From NCBI GenBank assembly GCA_013140485.1, contig JABFSS010000027.1, positions 1 to 23,692 of the forward strand: a stretch of DNA of 23,692 bases, written 5' to 3'. Below the pieces are notes generated by a model, which saw only the letters and a program-made list of their open reading frames with translations, searched no databases and was not told the DNA's origin. Numbering within the stretch: the first letter of the stretch is position 1; each line of letters begins with the position of its first letter. Made by a program: the position numbers and the translations under genes. The stretch comes from Candidatus Peribacteraceae bacterium (GTDB lineage: Bacteria; Patescibacteriota; Gracilibacteria; Peribacterales; Peribacteraceae). This document shows positions 13,978 to 22,521 of this stretch, one piece after another.

Positions 13978-16900
13978 TGCAGTTGGTCCGGTTCCTCTCC
14001 GGCCACTTTGCTTCCCTCCACTCTCCCACCCGGGAGCGGCGGGAGGTGGGGTTTGCGATTACCGATCCGAATGATCCGGGGAACAAGGAAAAGGGACTGG
14101 AAGCTCTTGGAGGTTCTGGAAGTTTTGAAGGAATTGATCTTACTGATACACAGTACAAACTTGCGCTCACAACACCGGAAACGATGATTGAGGGTTTTAG
14201 TGAAACCTGCGAATCCGTGGATCTTTTCCAGGAAGTCCTCCGATGGTCGATGGTGGGCCACGGTGATGTTGCGACGCTCATCCGGGAAGAACTCAAACGG
14301 GAAGGACTCAACGTCGGCACCGACACGGATCTGTCACTCATCAGCGGGAGCGATGTGAGCATCGAACGCCGACTGTCGTTGATGAAGGAAATCTTCACCA
14401 AGCATCCTGAGATCACGCTCTTGTGTGCGAAGAGAGTGAGCAAAAGCATCGAGTTCCATGACGAACTCGTCGGGCAGATCGACCGGAGACTCGCCGGCGT
14501 CTTGAGTAAGAAGTTTCCCATTCTCCAAAAACACGAAATTTTCGCTCATGCACAAGCGCCCGCGCTGCAATCGCTCGCAGAATCTCTTGCCGGCATCCCG
14601 AACGGTCAACTCTCTCCGCTTCTCGTCGACATGCAAAGCGGAGAATCCACTCTCGACAGCAGGACCATTGCCGTGCGCATCGGCGCTCTGCGCGAAGACC
14701 AGAATGAGAGTGAACTTTTGGAGAATGACAAGATGGTCGTGCGGTTCCTCATCGAGTGCAACCGCGCGTGGAAACGTGCGTGGCATATCGATTCCGGACA
14801 CTGGTATGACATTGATCCGACGCCCGTCGGCGATGATGAGTATAAGCACAGGCAACAGAAATACCTGACATCGCTCGAAAAGCAGAAAAAGGCTCTCAGT
14901 ACGTTTCTTGAGGCCGCCATAAGCGACCGTGTGCAGACCATCGTGCAGGAAAACGTTGAGAAAGGCAGAAGCATTCTCGCTGCCATCGGGGACCCGGACG
15001 GGAAACTCTCTCCCGAGGAAAAACACTTTCGTTTGCTCATGCGGCCGGACGCAACCGGGAAGAAAATCGCCGGATACGGCCTCGTCGCTTTCGAAGACGC
15101 TCTTCACAAGCATGTGGATCCCCTGAAAGAACTCGGCATCGGACAACCCGGGCACAAAGCAACGGATGAAGGATTTCTCGAATACGCCGCGACGGCACTC
15201 CCGATCATCCAGGAACGCATGCGCGGCGGCGAACGGGACCTTGAGCGGCTGCTTGCGCAGAAGAGAGCTGATCAGGAAAACGTGGAACGGTGGGCATTCG
15301 ATACAGCCCAACGTCTGCGACGTTTAAGCCAGCTGGACGACGCACGCCGGGGACCCATCGAGAAAATCGTGAAGAAACATCTGGGAGAAACCCTGACCGA
15401 CCTGCATGACCGCTTCGAGCCGTATGCGGACCTCGCGAACCTCGAATCGAGACTGCAGGAGCAGAAACAGGAGTGTATCGCCGCGACGGACCCGGAGTTC
15501 GATCCGAACTTCCGCGATGACCTGCTTCCCGAAACCAAGGGCAAGCGAACGCAGATGCAATCACGGAACAAGCGCCAGCGCATCACGTCGGTGCTTGATC
15601 AGTGCGAGAATAATCCGGGCATTTTCGCCCAAGCGGAAGCCGCCGGACGCGATGTAGATGCGGAGACACAACGAATGGAAAGTATTAATGATGTGGAAAT
15701 CCTCCGCGTGGTGCAGCAAACACGTCAGCAACTCGACACAGTTCTCGGAGATATTCGGCAATCTCCCTACTTTCAACACGAGGTCTGTAACACGCTTGAT
15801 GTTGCTGATAAAGTGGATCAAAAGAATTCCTACATCAGAGATACACTTCTAGCGGTGACGGAAAAGGCGGGATCTCTTGCTCCCGAGACTCCGGTGTCCG
15901 TCGTGCTGCAACCGGCAGACTCCATGGTCCCCGGCATCATCTTCACCAAAGACCTTCCGTCGACCACTCCCGTTTCCACGCCCACCGGCATCGTCGAGGC
16001 AGGATCACTTCCGCGCAAGACTCCCGTATCGGTGACGGCTCAAGCGGCCGGCACTGTCGTCCCCGGGACTGTTAAAGCAGGCTTTCTCCATGCGGATACG
16101 CCGGTCTCCACGCCCAACTCCATCGCCACTCTGCGAAAAAATCTGCCGCAAGCGCAGCGGGGAGTGAGTGATCTACAGGAGATCTTGGAACGCCTCCGTT
16201 TCATCAAGATCGAAGAAAAAGATCTCGGAAAAAACAAGCTGGGACACTTCAAGGATGGCATCAGTCACATCAACAACAATGCGGAAATGTCGGAAGTAGA
16301 AAAACAGACCGCCGTGTTTCACGAAAGCGGCCACGCCGCACTGTGGGCGCTTGAGACGGCATTCCCGCTCCTCCTGTCGGAACACGTCAATATCCTGCGC
16401 GATCAGGCCCCCCTGCTGCGAACACTGCAAGATTTTCATCATTACCGAGGTATTGCGGCGCAGCAGGATGAGTGGAGCGCCATCGCGCGGGTGCGGCTCA
16501 AAAAACTCTACGACGATGAAATGATTTCCGATCAGATGCTGCAGCAAGAAACCGACAACGTCTTCATGGAGAAAATGTTCAACGAACTCCTGGTGCGGCA
16601 TGCGGAATGGGTGCGTGATGAGAGGAGAACAGAGTCGAAAGACCCCCGGGAACAAGCGTTGTTTAGAAAACTGGACGAGCGCAAAACGACGCAGTTGCCC
16701 GCCATGAATTTGGCACGCCGGTTATCGGCGGATGCCGAGGTGAGCACGGGAACCCTCGCCCGGCTCAGAGACGAAGAGGAAGAAGCGGAAACAGTGGTAC
16801 CACGCAACCCGGCCGGCCCTGAGGGCCCTGAGGCAGTGAAAGAAGAGTTCAACATCCCCATTGAATTGCGCGAGGTTCAACGCAACATCGAAATGATCGA

Positions 16901-18983
16901 GTATTTCATCAAGGCATATAAAGAAGAACATCCGAATATCGAACCGGAATTACGACCGTACTTGGATCATGATAAGGACGAACTTGAGAAGCTGAACAAG
17001 AGGTTCCTCAAAGCTCAGGGGAACGACCAATCGCCCGAGGAAGACGAGGAACTCATTGCACGAATCCGGGAGGTGCGCAAAAATACGGATACCATTGTTG
17101 AGGCCATTAAAGACATTGATAAGGAGCAATTGGATATTTCCAAGGTGACGCCTACCAAACCTGCTGGTTTCTTCGAAGGCATGGCCTTCATGAGCCTCAG
17201 CGATGTCGCAAAACTCTGGACGGACCTGGGCGAAGACCTGAAGAGCATCTACAAACGCCGTCAGGACCGCGTCCTCAAGGAGGCCGGCGCAGGAATCACC
17301 TCACTGTTGGGAACGATGGGGAGCAAAATTCCATACTACGGTGAATATTTTGCCGGATTGCGCGGTTACCACGACCGGCGGTATTCGGGCACCGATGTCG
17401 AAGCGGCGAACAAATGGCAGGAGAGTATGAAGTTCATCGACAGTCATACGGTTCTCGACATGTTGGAGACGACCGGCGACAAGGACTTGCTCCGTGGAGG
17501 CATCGGTCTCCTGGTAGAACGCGGGGAAATGGATTGGAACGATGTGCGTGTCTGGAAGACATTTATGCGTATGACGGGCTATAATATGCCCATAGGAGCA
17601 TGTCTGCGGAACGACGTGCTACGCGACACCTGGCTGCGGAAGATGGTCAACTCGCTCTGGGACGATAAGGAACAGTACTACCACTGGCGCCAGGGCAACG
17701 ACTCTCACTACGAGAGCCACAAAAAAGAATTTACACCGATGGTCGACCAGTTCGCCAACGTCGGGGGCATGAAGGTCGAACTGAAAAAGCAGTTGAAGCT
17801 GTGGGTGGAATGGCAAGCAACTCATCACTCACAACCCCTTCCGGATGACGTCAAACCGCATTTATATGAGGAAGTGCTCCACTACGCGATGCGCAACGGA
17901 AAAATGCATATGGAGGACAAGTTCTTCTACCTGGTGCAGGGAGTGCGCCACGGCCTGCTCTCCATCGACCGCCTGCGCGTCCTCGCTGGAGAAGGCGGTG
18001 AAATTCTGCTGCGGTTCCCGTTCATCGATTACTTCTACCAGAAGAACAACTCGCACGATGAAGTCAAGCGACTGGGAGAACGCCTGGAAGAAGCGAGCGA
18101 TAATAGATACGATCCCGGCGCAAAGACCATGTACTTCCTGCAATACGAAGTGCCCAAAGAACAAGGATTCAAGGAACGTTTGAGCAAAGCTCTCGGTCGC
18201 GACAACATCGAGAAAATCGACCACGAAGACTGGCCCATGATCGTCGCCTGCATCGACTACGGCAAGACCGACGAAATGACCGGCGTGCTCTCCGGCTCCC
18301 GCTACAAGATCACGAAGGAATCGGCGAAGAACTCGTACGTGGGATTCAATACCAAATTCACGGCGTTCGGCCGGCTCGCGGATTTGGACACGGCAAACAA
18401 AGCGCGATTCACGAAGGGTGACGCACAGAGCATCGCCACGACGGTCACGGCCTTCCTGCATTTCGATAACCTTCTCACGCGCAATGGATGGGACAAACTG
18501 AACCGTCTCACGCTGACGAAGAACGACATCAATAACTCTGCGGGTCCCTACATGGCAGACGGCACCACCGTGAAAGTCTATCGGGACGGGGCATACGAAT
18601 TCATTCATCGACTCATGCAGGAATTGGAAAACGCAGACCTGTTTGATTGGACAAAGGTTAGTGAAAAACCCGGCATCAAGGAGAAATACATTCAGAAAGT
18701 GGGCGAGATGAACGATGAACGCTTGTCTCTTGTCGAGCCTGATGGACATCAGAAGCAGGTCTATGAGGCAACCGCAAAATTCTCTTCACAACTTGAGGAG
18801 GCGCTCAAGTCACCCAAGGGCATGAAAATATTAAAAGAAATCCTGAGTCTTCACAGCGATCGCAAGAGGATTACAAAGAACTATCTCTTGGAAGAAAGCG
18901 CCACAAAGGAAAAGCCATATCTCACGAAGGAGAAGGCCGAAGAGTACGTCGATGATCTCGCAAAATCCAAGAACGCGGCATAG
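13977..18983 (+). CDS. Giant cytosolic helical protein with HESGH motif
   Basis: Up to 1668 aa, not recognised as a known family. Residues about 80-620 are helical and charged. Two 44-residue Pro/Thr repeats follow (630-717). At 782-786 AVFHESGHAAL has the HExxH zinc-protease pattern, close to HEAGH of FtsH-type M41 peptidases, but I see no AAA+ domain and no clear third ligand. Acidic coiled-coil-like segments (about 930-1060) precede a C-terminal half with KFFYLVQGVRHGLLSIDRLR and LVEPDGH-type stretches. No signal peptide or clear membrane helix. ATG 13977 overlaps the preceding stop (TGATG), but the first about 50 codons consist of repeat-like DNA, so ATG 14184 (1599 aa) is a real alternative. 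Partner of the upstream membrane protein by position only. Confidence 0.75.
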   Translation: MQLVRFLSGHFASLHSPTRERREVGFAITDPNDPGNKEKGLEALGGSGSFEGIDLTDTQYKLALTTPETMIEGFSETCESVDLFQEVLRWSMVGHGDVATLIREELKREGLNVGTDTDLSLISGSDVSIERRLSLMKEIFTKHPEITLLCAKRVSKSIEFHDELVGQIDRRLAGVLSKKFPILQKHEIFAHAQAPALQSLAESLAGIPNGQLSPLLVDMQSGESTLDSRTIAVRIGALREDQNESELLENDKMVVRFLIECNRAWKRAWHIDSGHWYDIDPTPVGDDEYKHRQQKYLTSLEKQKKALSTFLEAAISDRVQTIVQENVEKGRSILAAIGDPDGKLSPEEKHFRLLMRPDATGKKIAGYGLVAFEDALHKHVDPLKELGIGQPGHKATDEGFLEYAATALPIIQERMRGGERDLERLLAQKRADQENVERWAFDTAQRLRRLSQLDDARRGPIEKIVKKHLGETLTDLHDRFEPYADLANLESRLQEQKQECIAATDPEFDPNFRDDLLPETKGKRTQMQSRNKRQRITSVLDQCENNPGIFAQAEAAGRDVDAETQRMESINDVEILRVVQQTRQQLDTVLGDIRQSPYFQHEVCNTLDVADKVDQKNSYIRDTLLAVTEKAGSLAPETPVSVVLQPADSMVPGIIFTKDLPSTTPVSTPTGIVEAGSLPRKTPVSVTAQAAGTVVPGTVKAGFLHADTPVSTPNSIATLRKNLPQAQRGVSDLQEILERLRFIKIEEKDLGKNKLGHFKDGISHINNNAEMSEVEKQTAVFHESGHAALWALETAFPLLLSEHVNILRDQAPLLRTLQDFHHYRGIAAQQDEWSAIARVRLKKLYDDEMISDQMLQQETDNVFMEKMFNELLVRHAEWVRDERRTESKDPREQALFRKLDERKTTQLPAMNLARRLSADAEVSTGTLARLRDEEEEAETVVPRNPAGPEGPEAVKEEFNIPIELREVQRNIEMIEYFIKAYKEEHPNIEPELRPYLDHDKDELEKLNKRFLKAQGNDQSPEEDEELIARIREVRKNTDTIVEAIKDIDKEQLDISKVTPTKPAGFFEGMAFMSLSDVAKLWTDLGEDLKSIYKRRQDRVLKEAGAGITSLLGTMGSKIPYYGEYFAGLRGYHDRRYSGTDVEAANKWQESMKFIDSHTVLDMLETTGDKDLLRGGIGLLVERGEMDWNDVRVWKTFMRMTGYNMPIGACLRNDVLRDTWLRKMVNSLWDDKEQYYHWRQGNDSHYESHKKEFTPMVDQFANVGGMKVELKKQLKLWVEWQATHHSQPLPDDVKPHLYEEVLHYAMRNGKMHMEDKFFYLVQGVRHGLLSIDRLRVLAGEGGEILLRFPFIDYFYQKNNSHDEVKRLGERLEEASDNRYDPGAKTMYFLQYEVPKEQGFKERLSKALGRDNIEKIDHEDWPMIVACIDYGKTDEMTGVLSGSRYKITKESAKNSYVGFNTKFTAFGRLADLDTANKARFTKGDAQSIATTVTAFLHFDNLLTRNGWDKLNRLTLTKNDINNSAGPYMADGTTVKVYRDGAYEFIHRLMQELENADLFDWTKVSEKPGIKEKYIQKVGEMNDERLSLVEPDGHQKQVYEATAKFSSQLEEALKSPKGMKILKEILSLHSDRKRITKNYLLEESATKEKPYLTKEKAEEYVDDLAKSKNAA
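13995..14132. repeat. Composite repeat DNA at the 5' end of the giant ORF
   Basis: Three pieces follow each other: a GC-rich segment shared with comF (CTCTCCGG and GGGAGCGGCGGG); two GATCCG-containing 9-mers (14064-14081); and four degenerate 9-mers of the type CTTGGAGGT (14097-14132). Together they resemble the intergenic repeats elsewhere in the window, here read as protein. Confidence 0.5.
15864..16127 (+). repeat. Two tandem 44-codon repeats in the giant gene
   Basis: Unit 1 (15864-15995) begins KAGSLAPETPVSVV and unit 2 (15996-16127) begins EAGSLPRKTPVSVT; each ends in a TPVSTP sequence. The DNA copies are clearly diverged while the peptide pattern is kept. A shorter motif, AGxLxxxTPVS or similar, occurs twice per unit. 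Likely a flexible Pro/Thr linker before the HESGH region. Confidence 0.85.
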
Positions 18984-19020
18984 TCCGTGAACCGAGCGCA
19001 CGCCAAGATAAACCGGACGT

Positions 19021-19026
19021 GATACT
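19021..19026 (+). promoter_or_regulatory. -10-like box of dut
   Basis: GATACT, then 8 nt, then ATG 19035. Fits the leaderless pattern; no Shine-Dalgarno precedes the start. Confidence 0.45.
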
Positions 19027-19034
19027 CTTTTGAC

Positions 19035-19478
19035 ATGCATATTCAGATCCAGCGCATCGACCCGTCGCTCCCCCTCCCCAAATATGAATCTGCGGGCGCA
19101 GTGGGCTTTGACTTGATCACGCGCGAAACCACAGTCATCGAACCGAGAAAGATCGCCCTGGTGCCCGGCAACGTGATCGTGAAGGTCCCGGAGGGCTACG
19201 CGCTGCTGATTATTCCGCGCTCGTCCTTGCCCCGGAAGAAGGCTCTGGTGTGCCCGCACAGCATCGGGGTGATCGATTGCGATTACCACGGCGAGAAGGA
19301 CGAAATCCTCGTGCAGGTCCAGAACATCAGTGACGCACCGGTGACCGTGGAGCGCGGGGAGCGCATCGCGCAGGGAATGTTTGTGAAAGTGGAGAAGGCA
19401 GAGTGGAACGAAGTGGATTCGCATGGGAAGGAGACGCGAGGGGGGTTTGGGTCCACGGGGACGCACCTCACCCCCTAA
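19035..19478 (+). CDS. dut: dUTP diphosphatase (trimeric type)
   Basis: 147 aa. Hydrolyses dUTP to dUMP and pyrophosphate, keeping uracil out of DNA and feeding dTMP synthesis. All five motifs are present: AGAVGFDL (motif 1, about 20-27), PRSSL (motif 2, about 61-65), GVIDCDYHGEKDEI (motif 3, about 78-91), RIAQGMF (motif 4) and GGFGSTG (motif 5, near the C-terminus). The last residues (THLTP) and the TAA stop are encoded by the palindromic repeat 19466-19529. It is 51 nt after the giant gene and probably has its own promoter. Confidence 0.96.
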   Translation: MHIQIQRIDPSLPLPKYESAGAVGFDLITRETTVIEPRKIALVPGNVIVKVPEGYALLIIPRSSLPRKKALVCPHSIGVIDCDYHGEKDEILVQVQNISDAPVTVERGERIAQGMFVKVEKAEWNEVDSHGKETRGGFGSTGTHLTP

Positions 19479-19529
19479 CCCCCTCTCCATGCGGCATGGA
19501 GAGGGTGGCGCGTCGCGCGCCGGGTGAGG
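19466..19529. repeat. Cloverleaf-like GC-rich palindromic element at the dut stop
   Basis: The outer stem CCTCACC (19466-19472) with GGTGAGG (19523-19529) encloses two hairpins: CCCTCTCCATG/CATGGAGAGGG (19481-19505, 11 bp) and GGCGCG/CGCGCC (19507-19521). The dut TAA (19476-19478) lies inside it. The motif CCTCACCCCCTAACCCCCTCTCC-like is one I remember as a recurrent intergenic element in unrelated environmental genomes. Confidence 0.8.
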
Positions 19530-19563
19530 TCTTCAAAGAACCGAGAGATCCCTCCCTCGATAC

Positions 19564-19592
19564 GCCCCGCACCTCTGCGGAGGCTGCGGGGC
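19564..19592. repeat. Second GC-rich palindrome between dut and ftsZ
   Basis: GCCCCGCA (19564-19571) pairs with TGCGGGGC (19585-19592), with an inner CCTC/GAGG stem. The flanks CTCGATAC and TACTCGGGACAGG match, from memory, another common interspersed repeat. The 19530-19563 spacer holds nothing I can identify. Confidence 0.6.
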
Positions 19593-19621
19593 TACTCGGG
19601 ACAGGCTCATCAAATATTCAA

Positions 19622-19653
19622 AGAAGCTGGGGGTCCCCGGCCGCCCAGCTTCT
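19622..19653 (-). terminator. Probable terminator downstream of ftsZ
   Basis: On the minus strand AGAAGCTGGG (19644-19653) pairs perfectly with CCCAGCTTCT (19622-19631) around a 12-nt GC-rich loop, followed by TTGAATATTTG. The stem is strong and the T-tract is poor. It starts 24 nt beyond the ftsZ stop codon. It may serve both converging transcripts. Confidence 0.6.
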
Positions 19654-19677
19654 GGATAATTCAATGATGTGCCTCGC

Positions 19678-20937
19678 CTATTTGGAGAGCGGCTTCCGCA
19701 TAAACGCGGGAACCTCCAACTCCTCCATGTTCAGATCCATGGCAGTCGACTTGATGGTCGCGTCGGCGGGCTGCTCGCGGCGCAAGCCCTCGGGCTTCTC
19801 GGACGAAGCGGACGGGAGGGTGGAGCGGCCGAAGTTGCTCTTGAGGATGCGCTGCGCGGGCGACGCCATCTGCGCGGGCGTGATGGCATGGTCGTCGAAG
19901 CCCGTCGCGATGACGGTGACTTTGACCTGACCGGTGAAGGCTTCGTCGATGACGGCGCCGAAGATGATGTTGGCTTCGGGAGCGGCGGCTTCGGTGATGA
20001 TGCGCGCGGCTTCGTCGACTTCGAACATGCTGAGGTCGTTGCCGCCGGTGATGTTGAAGAGAATTCCCTGCGCGCCGTGGATGCTCGCCTCGAGCAAGGG
20101 ACTGTCGACGGCGGCGCGTGCGGCCTCGGAGGCGCGGCTGTCGCCGGTGCCGTACCCGATGCCCATGAGGGCGGTGCCTGCGTCCTGCATGATCGTTTTG
20201 ACGTCCGCGAAGTCGACGTTGACGAGACCGTGGACGGTGATGAGCGACGAGATGCCTTCGATCGCGTGTTTGAGAACTTCATCGACGACCTGGAAGGCTT
20301 CGGTGAGCGGCGTGGTCTTGTCGATGAGCGAGAGGATCTTGTCGTTCGGGATCGTGATGAGCGTGTCGACTTTGCCCTTGAGCGCCTCGAGCGCTTCGTC
20401 GGCCTGTTTCTTGCGCTTGAATCCTTCAAAGCTGAACGGACGCGTGACGACGGCGATCGTCAGGATGCCCATGCTGCGCGCAGCGTCGGCGATGGGGATG
20501 ATGCCTCCCGTGCCGGTGCCTCCGCCCAAACCTGCAGTGATGAAGAGCATGTCCGTGCCTTCGAGTGCCGCTTTGATCTCCTCCAGGCTTTCCTCCGCCG
20601 CGCGCTTGCCCATTTCGGGGTTCGAGCCCGCGCCGAGACCGCGCGTAGTGCCGCGGCCGATGGTGATCTTCTTTCCAGCCGGGTTGTGGTAGAGCGCTTG
20701 CGCGTCCGTGTTGACGGCGATGAACTCCACACCGTGGATTTTGCCCTGCACCATGCGGAGAACGGCGTTGCCGCCGCCGCCGCCGACGCCGAGGACGCGG
20801 ATCGTGGCGCCGGGGATCATGTCGGGACGCACCTCGCGGGTGGAGGCGGTGTCATCCTGCTGACCGGAGCCGCTGCCGGCGGAGCCGGAGGAGCCGCCGG
20901 ACGGGCGGGAGAAGATGGAGCGGAACGTATCGGACAT
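19678..20937 (-). CDS. ftsZ: Cell division GTPase FtsZ
   Basis: 419 aa tubulin homologue that polymerises into the division ring. The GTP-binding domain has VLGVGGGGGNAV (48-59), the signature GGGTGTG (138-144) and the synergy loop NVDFAD (240-245). An N-terminal Gly/Ser-rich extension of about 40 residues precedes the core. After a linker (about 355-400) the C-terminal peptide LNMEELEVPAFMRKPLSK matches the conserved tail (D/E-I/V-P-A-F-L/M-R) that binds FtsA and other partners. It lies directly after ftsA with a hairpin between. The start context is pyrimidine-rich without Shine-Dalgarno. Confidence 0.97.
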   Translation of the reverse strand: MSDTFRSIFSRPSGGSSGSAGSGSGQQDDTASTREVRPDMIPGATIRVLGVGGGGGNAVLRMVQGKIHGVEFIAVNTDAQALYHNPAGKKITIGRGTTRGLGAGSNPEMGKRAAEESLEEIKAALEGTDMLFITAGLGGGTGTGGIIPIADAARSMGILTIAVVTRPFSFEGFKRKKQADEALEALKGKVDTLITIPNDKILSLIDKTTPLTEAFQVVDEVLKHAIEGISSLITVHGLVNVDFADVKTIMQDAGTALMGIGYGTGDSRASEAARAAVDSPLLEASIHGAQGILFNITGGNDLSMFEVDEAARIITEAAAPEANIIFGAVIDEAFTGQVKVTVIATGFDDHAITPAQMASPAQRILKSNFGRSTLPSASSEKPEGLRREQPADATIKSTAMDLNMEELEVPAFMRKPLSK

Positions 20938-20974
20938 AAAAGGGAGGGGAAAACGCTTGGGAATAGGGATGTAA

Positions 20975-20995
20975 AGACGCCCCGGTGGGGCGTCT
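20975..20995 (-). other. Strong hairpin between ftsA and ftsZ
   Basis: AGACGCCCC and GGGGCGTCT form a 9-bp GC-rich stem with a 3-nt loop, followed on the minus strand by TTACATCC. It begins 10 nt beyond the ftsA stop and 38 nt before the ftsZ start. The T-tract is short, so it may be a partial terminator setting the ftsA:ftsZ ratio or an mRNA processing or stability element. Confidence 0.65.
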
Positions 20996-21004
20996 CAGGG
21001 ATAA

Positions 21005-22249
21005 TCAGGGGAAGAGAGACCGGATCCACGATCCGGCATGCGTCAACGCGCGCTTCATCTGGAAGGCGCCGCGCATGCCGCCGAAACCGCCTTGCTCGTC
21101 TTCGCGGACGCCCCAGACGAGCGTGCCGAGAGCCGTGGCATACGCGGGATCGTCGACTTTCTCGATGACGCCGCCGATCTCGACGGGGAAGCCCATCTGG
21201 ACCGGGAGGCCGAGCACGTCGCGGGCGAGATCGAGAACGCCGGGGGCTTTGACGGCTCCACCTGTGAGGATGGCGCCGGCCGGGAGCATTCCTGAGCGGC
21301 CGATGCGCGCCAGCTCCGCCTTAATAAGGGAGAAAATTTCGAAGTACCTAGCCTGCATGATCTCGGCCATGTATTTCTTGCTGACGGTTTGCGTGTCGAC
21401 TTTGCTGACGGACGAGAGGTCGATCATCTCGCGCTCGTTCATTTCGCCCGGGAGCACCGATCCGTACTCGATCTTGATCTTCTCGGCAGTATCGATGCTG
21501 GTGCGCAGGCCGATCGCGACGTCGGACGTGACGCTCTCGCCGGCGATGGGCAGACAGACCGAGTGGAGGATGGTCCCCTCCTCGAACACGGTAATGCTCG
21601 TGCAGCCCGCGCCGATGTCGATCACGACGACGCCGAGTTCTTTCTGCCGCTTCGTGAGGACTGCCTCGGGCGCTGCGATGGTCGCAGGGACGATCGCATC
21701 GATATCGACGCCCGCTTGGTCGATGCACTTCTCGACGTTCTTCACATGCTGGATCTGCCCGGTGATGATGTGCGCTTCGACTTCCAAACGGATGCCTGTC
21801 ATGCCGAGCGGATTCTTGATGCCGCGCTGCTCGTCGACGGCGTAGGCCTTTGGTTCGATATGGAGGATGCGGCGGTTCTGCGGGATCGAGACGGCTTGCG
21901 CGGCTTCGAGCACGCGACCGATATCTTCGACCGTGATTTCGGATCCCGAGATGGCGATGACGCCCCGGCTGTCGAACGCTTCGATGTGCGAGCCGCTCAT
22001 GCCGACGAAGACGTGGTTCACCGGAACCCCCGCCATGCGCTCGGCATCCTCTAAGGAGGAGATGATGTTATGGATGAGTTCCTCGACGTCGATCACGTGT
22101 CCTTTGCGCATCCCGAGCGACGGCGAAATACCGACCCCGATAATGTTGGGCGTGCGCCGGTCGGCGTCCCCTCCTTCGACCACCGCGATGATCGTGCGAA
22201 TCTTGGCACTTCCGATATCTAAGCTGGCGACAACACGATCCTTGGGCAT
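21005..22249 (-). CDS. ftsA: Cell division protein FtsA
   Basis: 414 aa actin-like ATPase that tethers FtsZ to the membrane. The phosphate-1 motif is SLDIGSAKIRTII (about 9-21), phosphate-2 VVVIDIGAGCTSITVF (about 202-217) and the adenosine motif ILTGGAVKAPG (about 322-332). The C-terminus THAGSWIRSLFP is an amphipathic membrane-targeting helix, as in FtsA of other bacteria. ATG 22249 (MPKDRVV) matches the family N-terminus. The frame opens 20 codons earlier at ATG 22309, which has GATAAC 9 nt upstream; that longer form is possible. ftsQ and mur genes are not adjacent. Confidence 0.95.
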   Translation of the reverse strand: MPKDRVVASLDIGSAKIRTIIAVVEGGDADRRTPNIIGVGISPSLGMRKGHVIDVEELIHNIISSLEDAERMAGVPVNHVFVGMSGSHIEAFDSRGVIAISGSEITVEDIGRVLEAAQAVSIPQNRRILHIEPKAYAVDEQRGIKNPLGMTGIRLEVEAHIITGQIQHVKNVEKCIDQAGVDIDAIVPATIAAPEAVLTKRQKELGVVVIDIGAGCTSITVFEEGTILHSVCLPIAGESVTSDVAIGLRTSIDTAEKIKIEYGSVLPGEMNEREMIDLSSVSKVDTQTVSKKYMAEIMQARYFEIFSLIKAELARIGRSGMLPAGAILTGGAVKAPGVLDLARDVLGLPVQMGFPVEIGGVIEKVDDPAYATALGTLVWGVREDEQGGFGGMRGAFQMKRALTHAGSWIRSLFP

Positions 22250-22521
22250 AAAAATGGGAGAGAAGAGTGGATGAGATTTCCGCTTGTGAGAGCGAGAAAT
22301 ACAAGACATCCGCTCTGCGTTATCGGAAGAACGGTGGTCAGTCTAAAGGTGAGGAAAGACCGTGTGCAAGGGCAAAGCGAGTATCTTTGGTATTCAAGAA
22401 TGCGAAGATTGAACACAATAATTACTCTGATATTTACAGTTCGCTCAGCGTAGTTACAAAAAATGTGTTCATGTGAAAAATGATGCAAATACGCTGTATA
22501 CAGTTTGTGATCGACATAAGT
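22250..22521. other. Non-coding stretch upstream of ftsA
   Basis: About 270 bp with no convincing gene on either strand; short open frames lack starts in good context and resemble nothing. It holds the likely ftsA promoter (GATAAC 22319-22324) and AT-rich DNA. A GTGAGGAAAGACC stretch near 22350 was considered as an RNA gene core and rejected. Confidence 0.5.
22319..22324 (-). promoter_or_regulatory. Possible -10 box for ftsA
   Basis: GATAAC lies 9 nt before ATG 22309 and about 70 nt before ATG 22249. No -35 is obvious. Confidence 0.3.

Noticed and set aside
19669..21168. 499-codon plus-strand frame across ftsZ and the ftsZ-ftsA gap
   Set aside because: Antisense to ftsZ, crosses the intergenic hairpin and shows no domain.
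22340..22380. GAGGAAAG-containing stretch resembling the RNase P RNA core
   Set aside because: Only GTGAGGAAAGACC resembles the conserved 5' core; the other conserved regions of RNase P RNA are not found within the next 300 bp.
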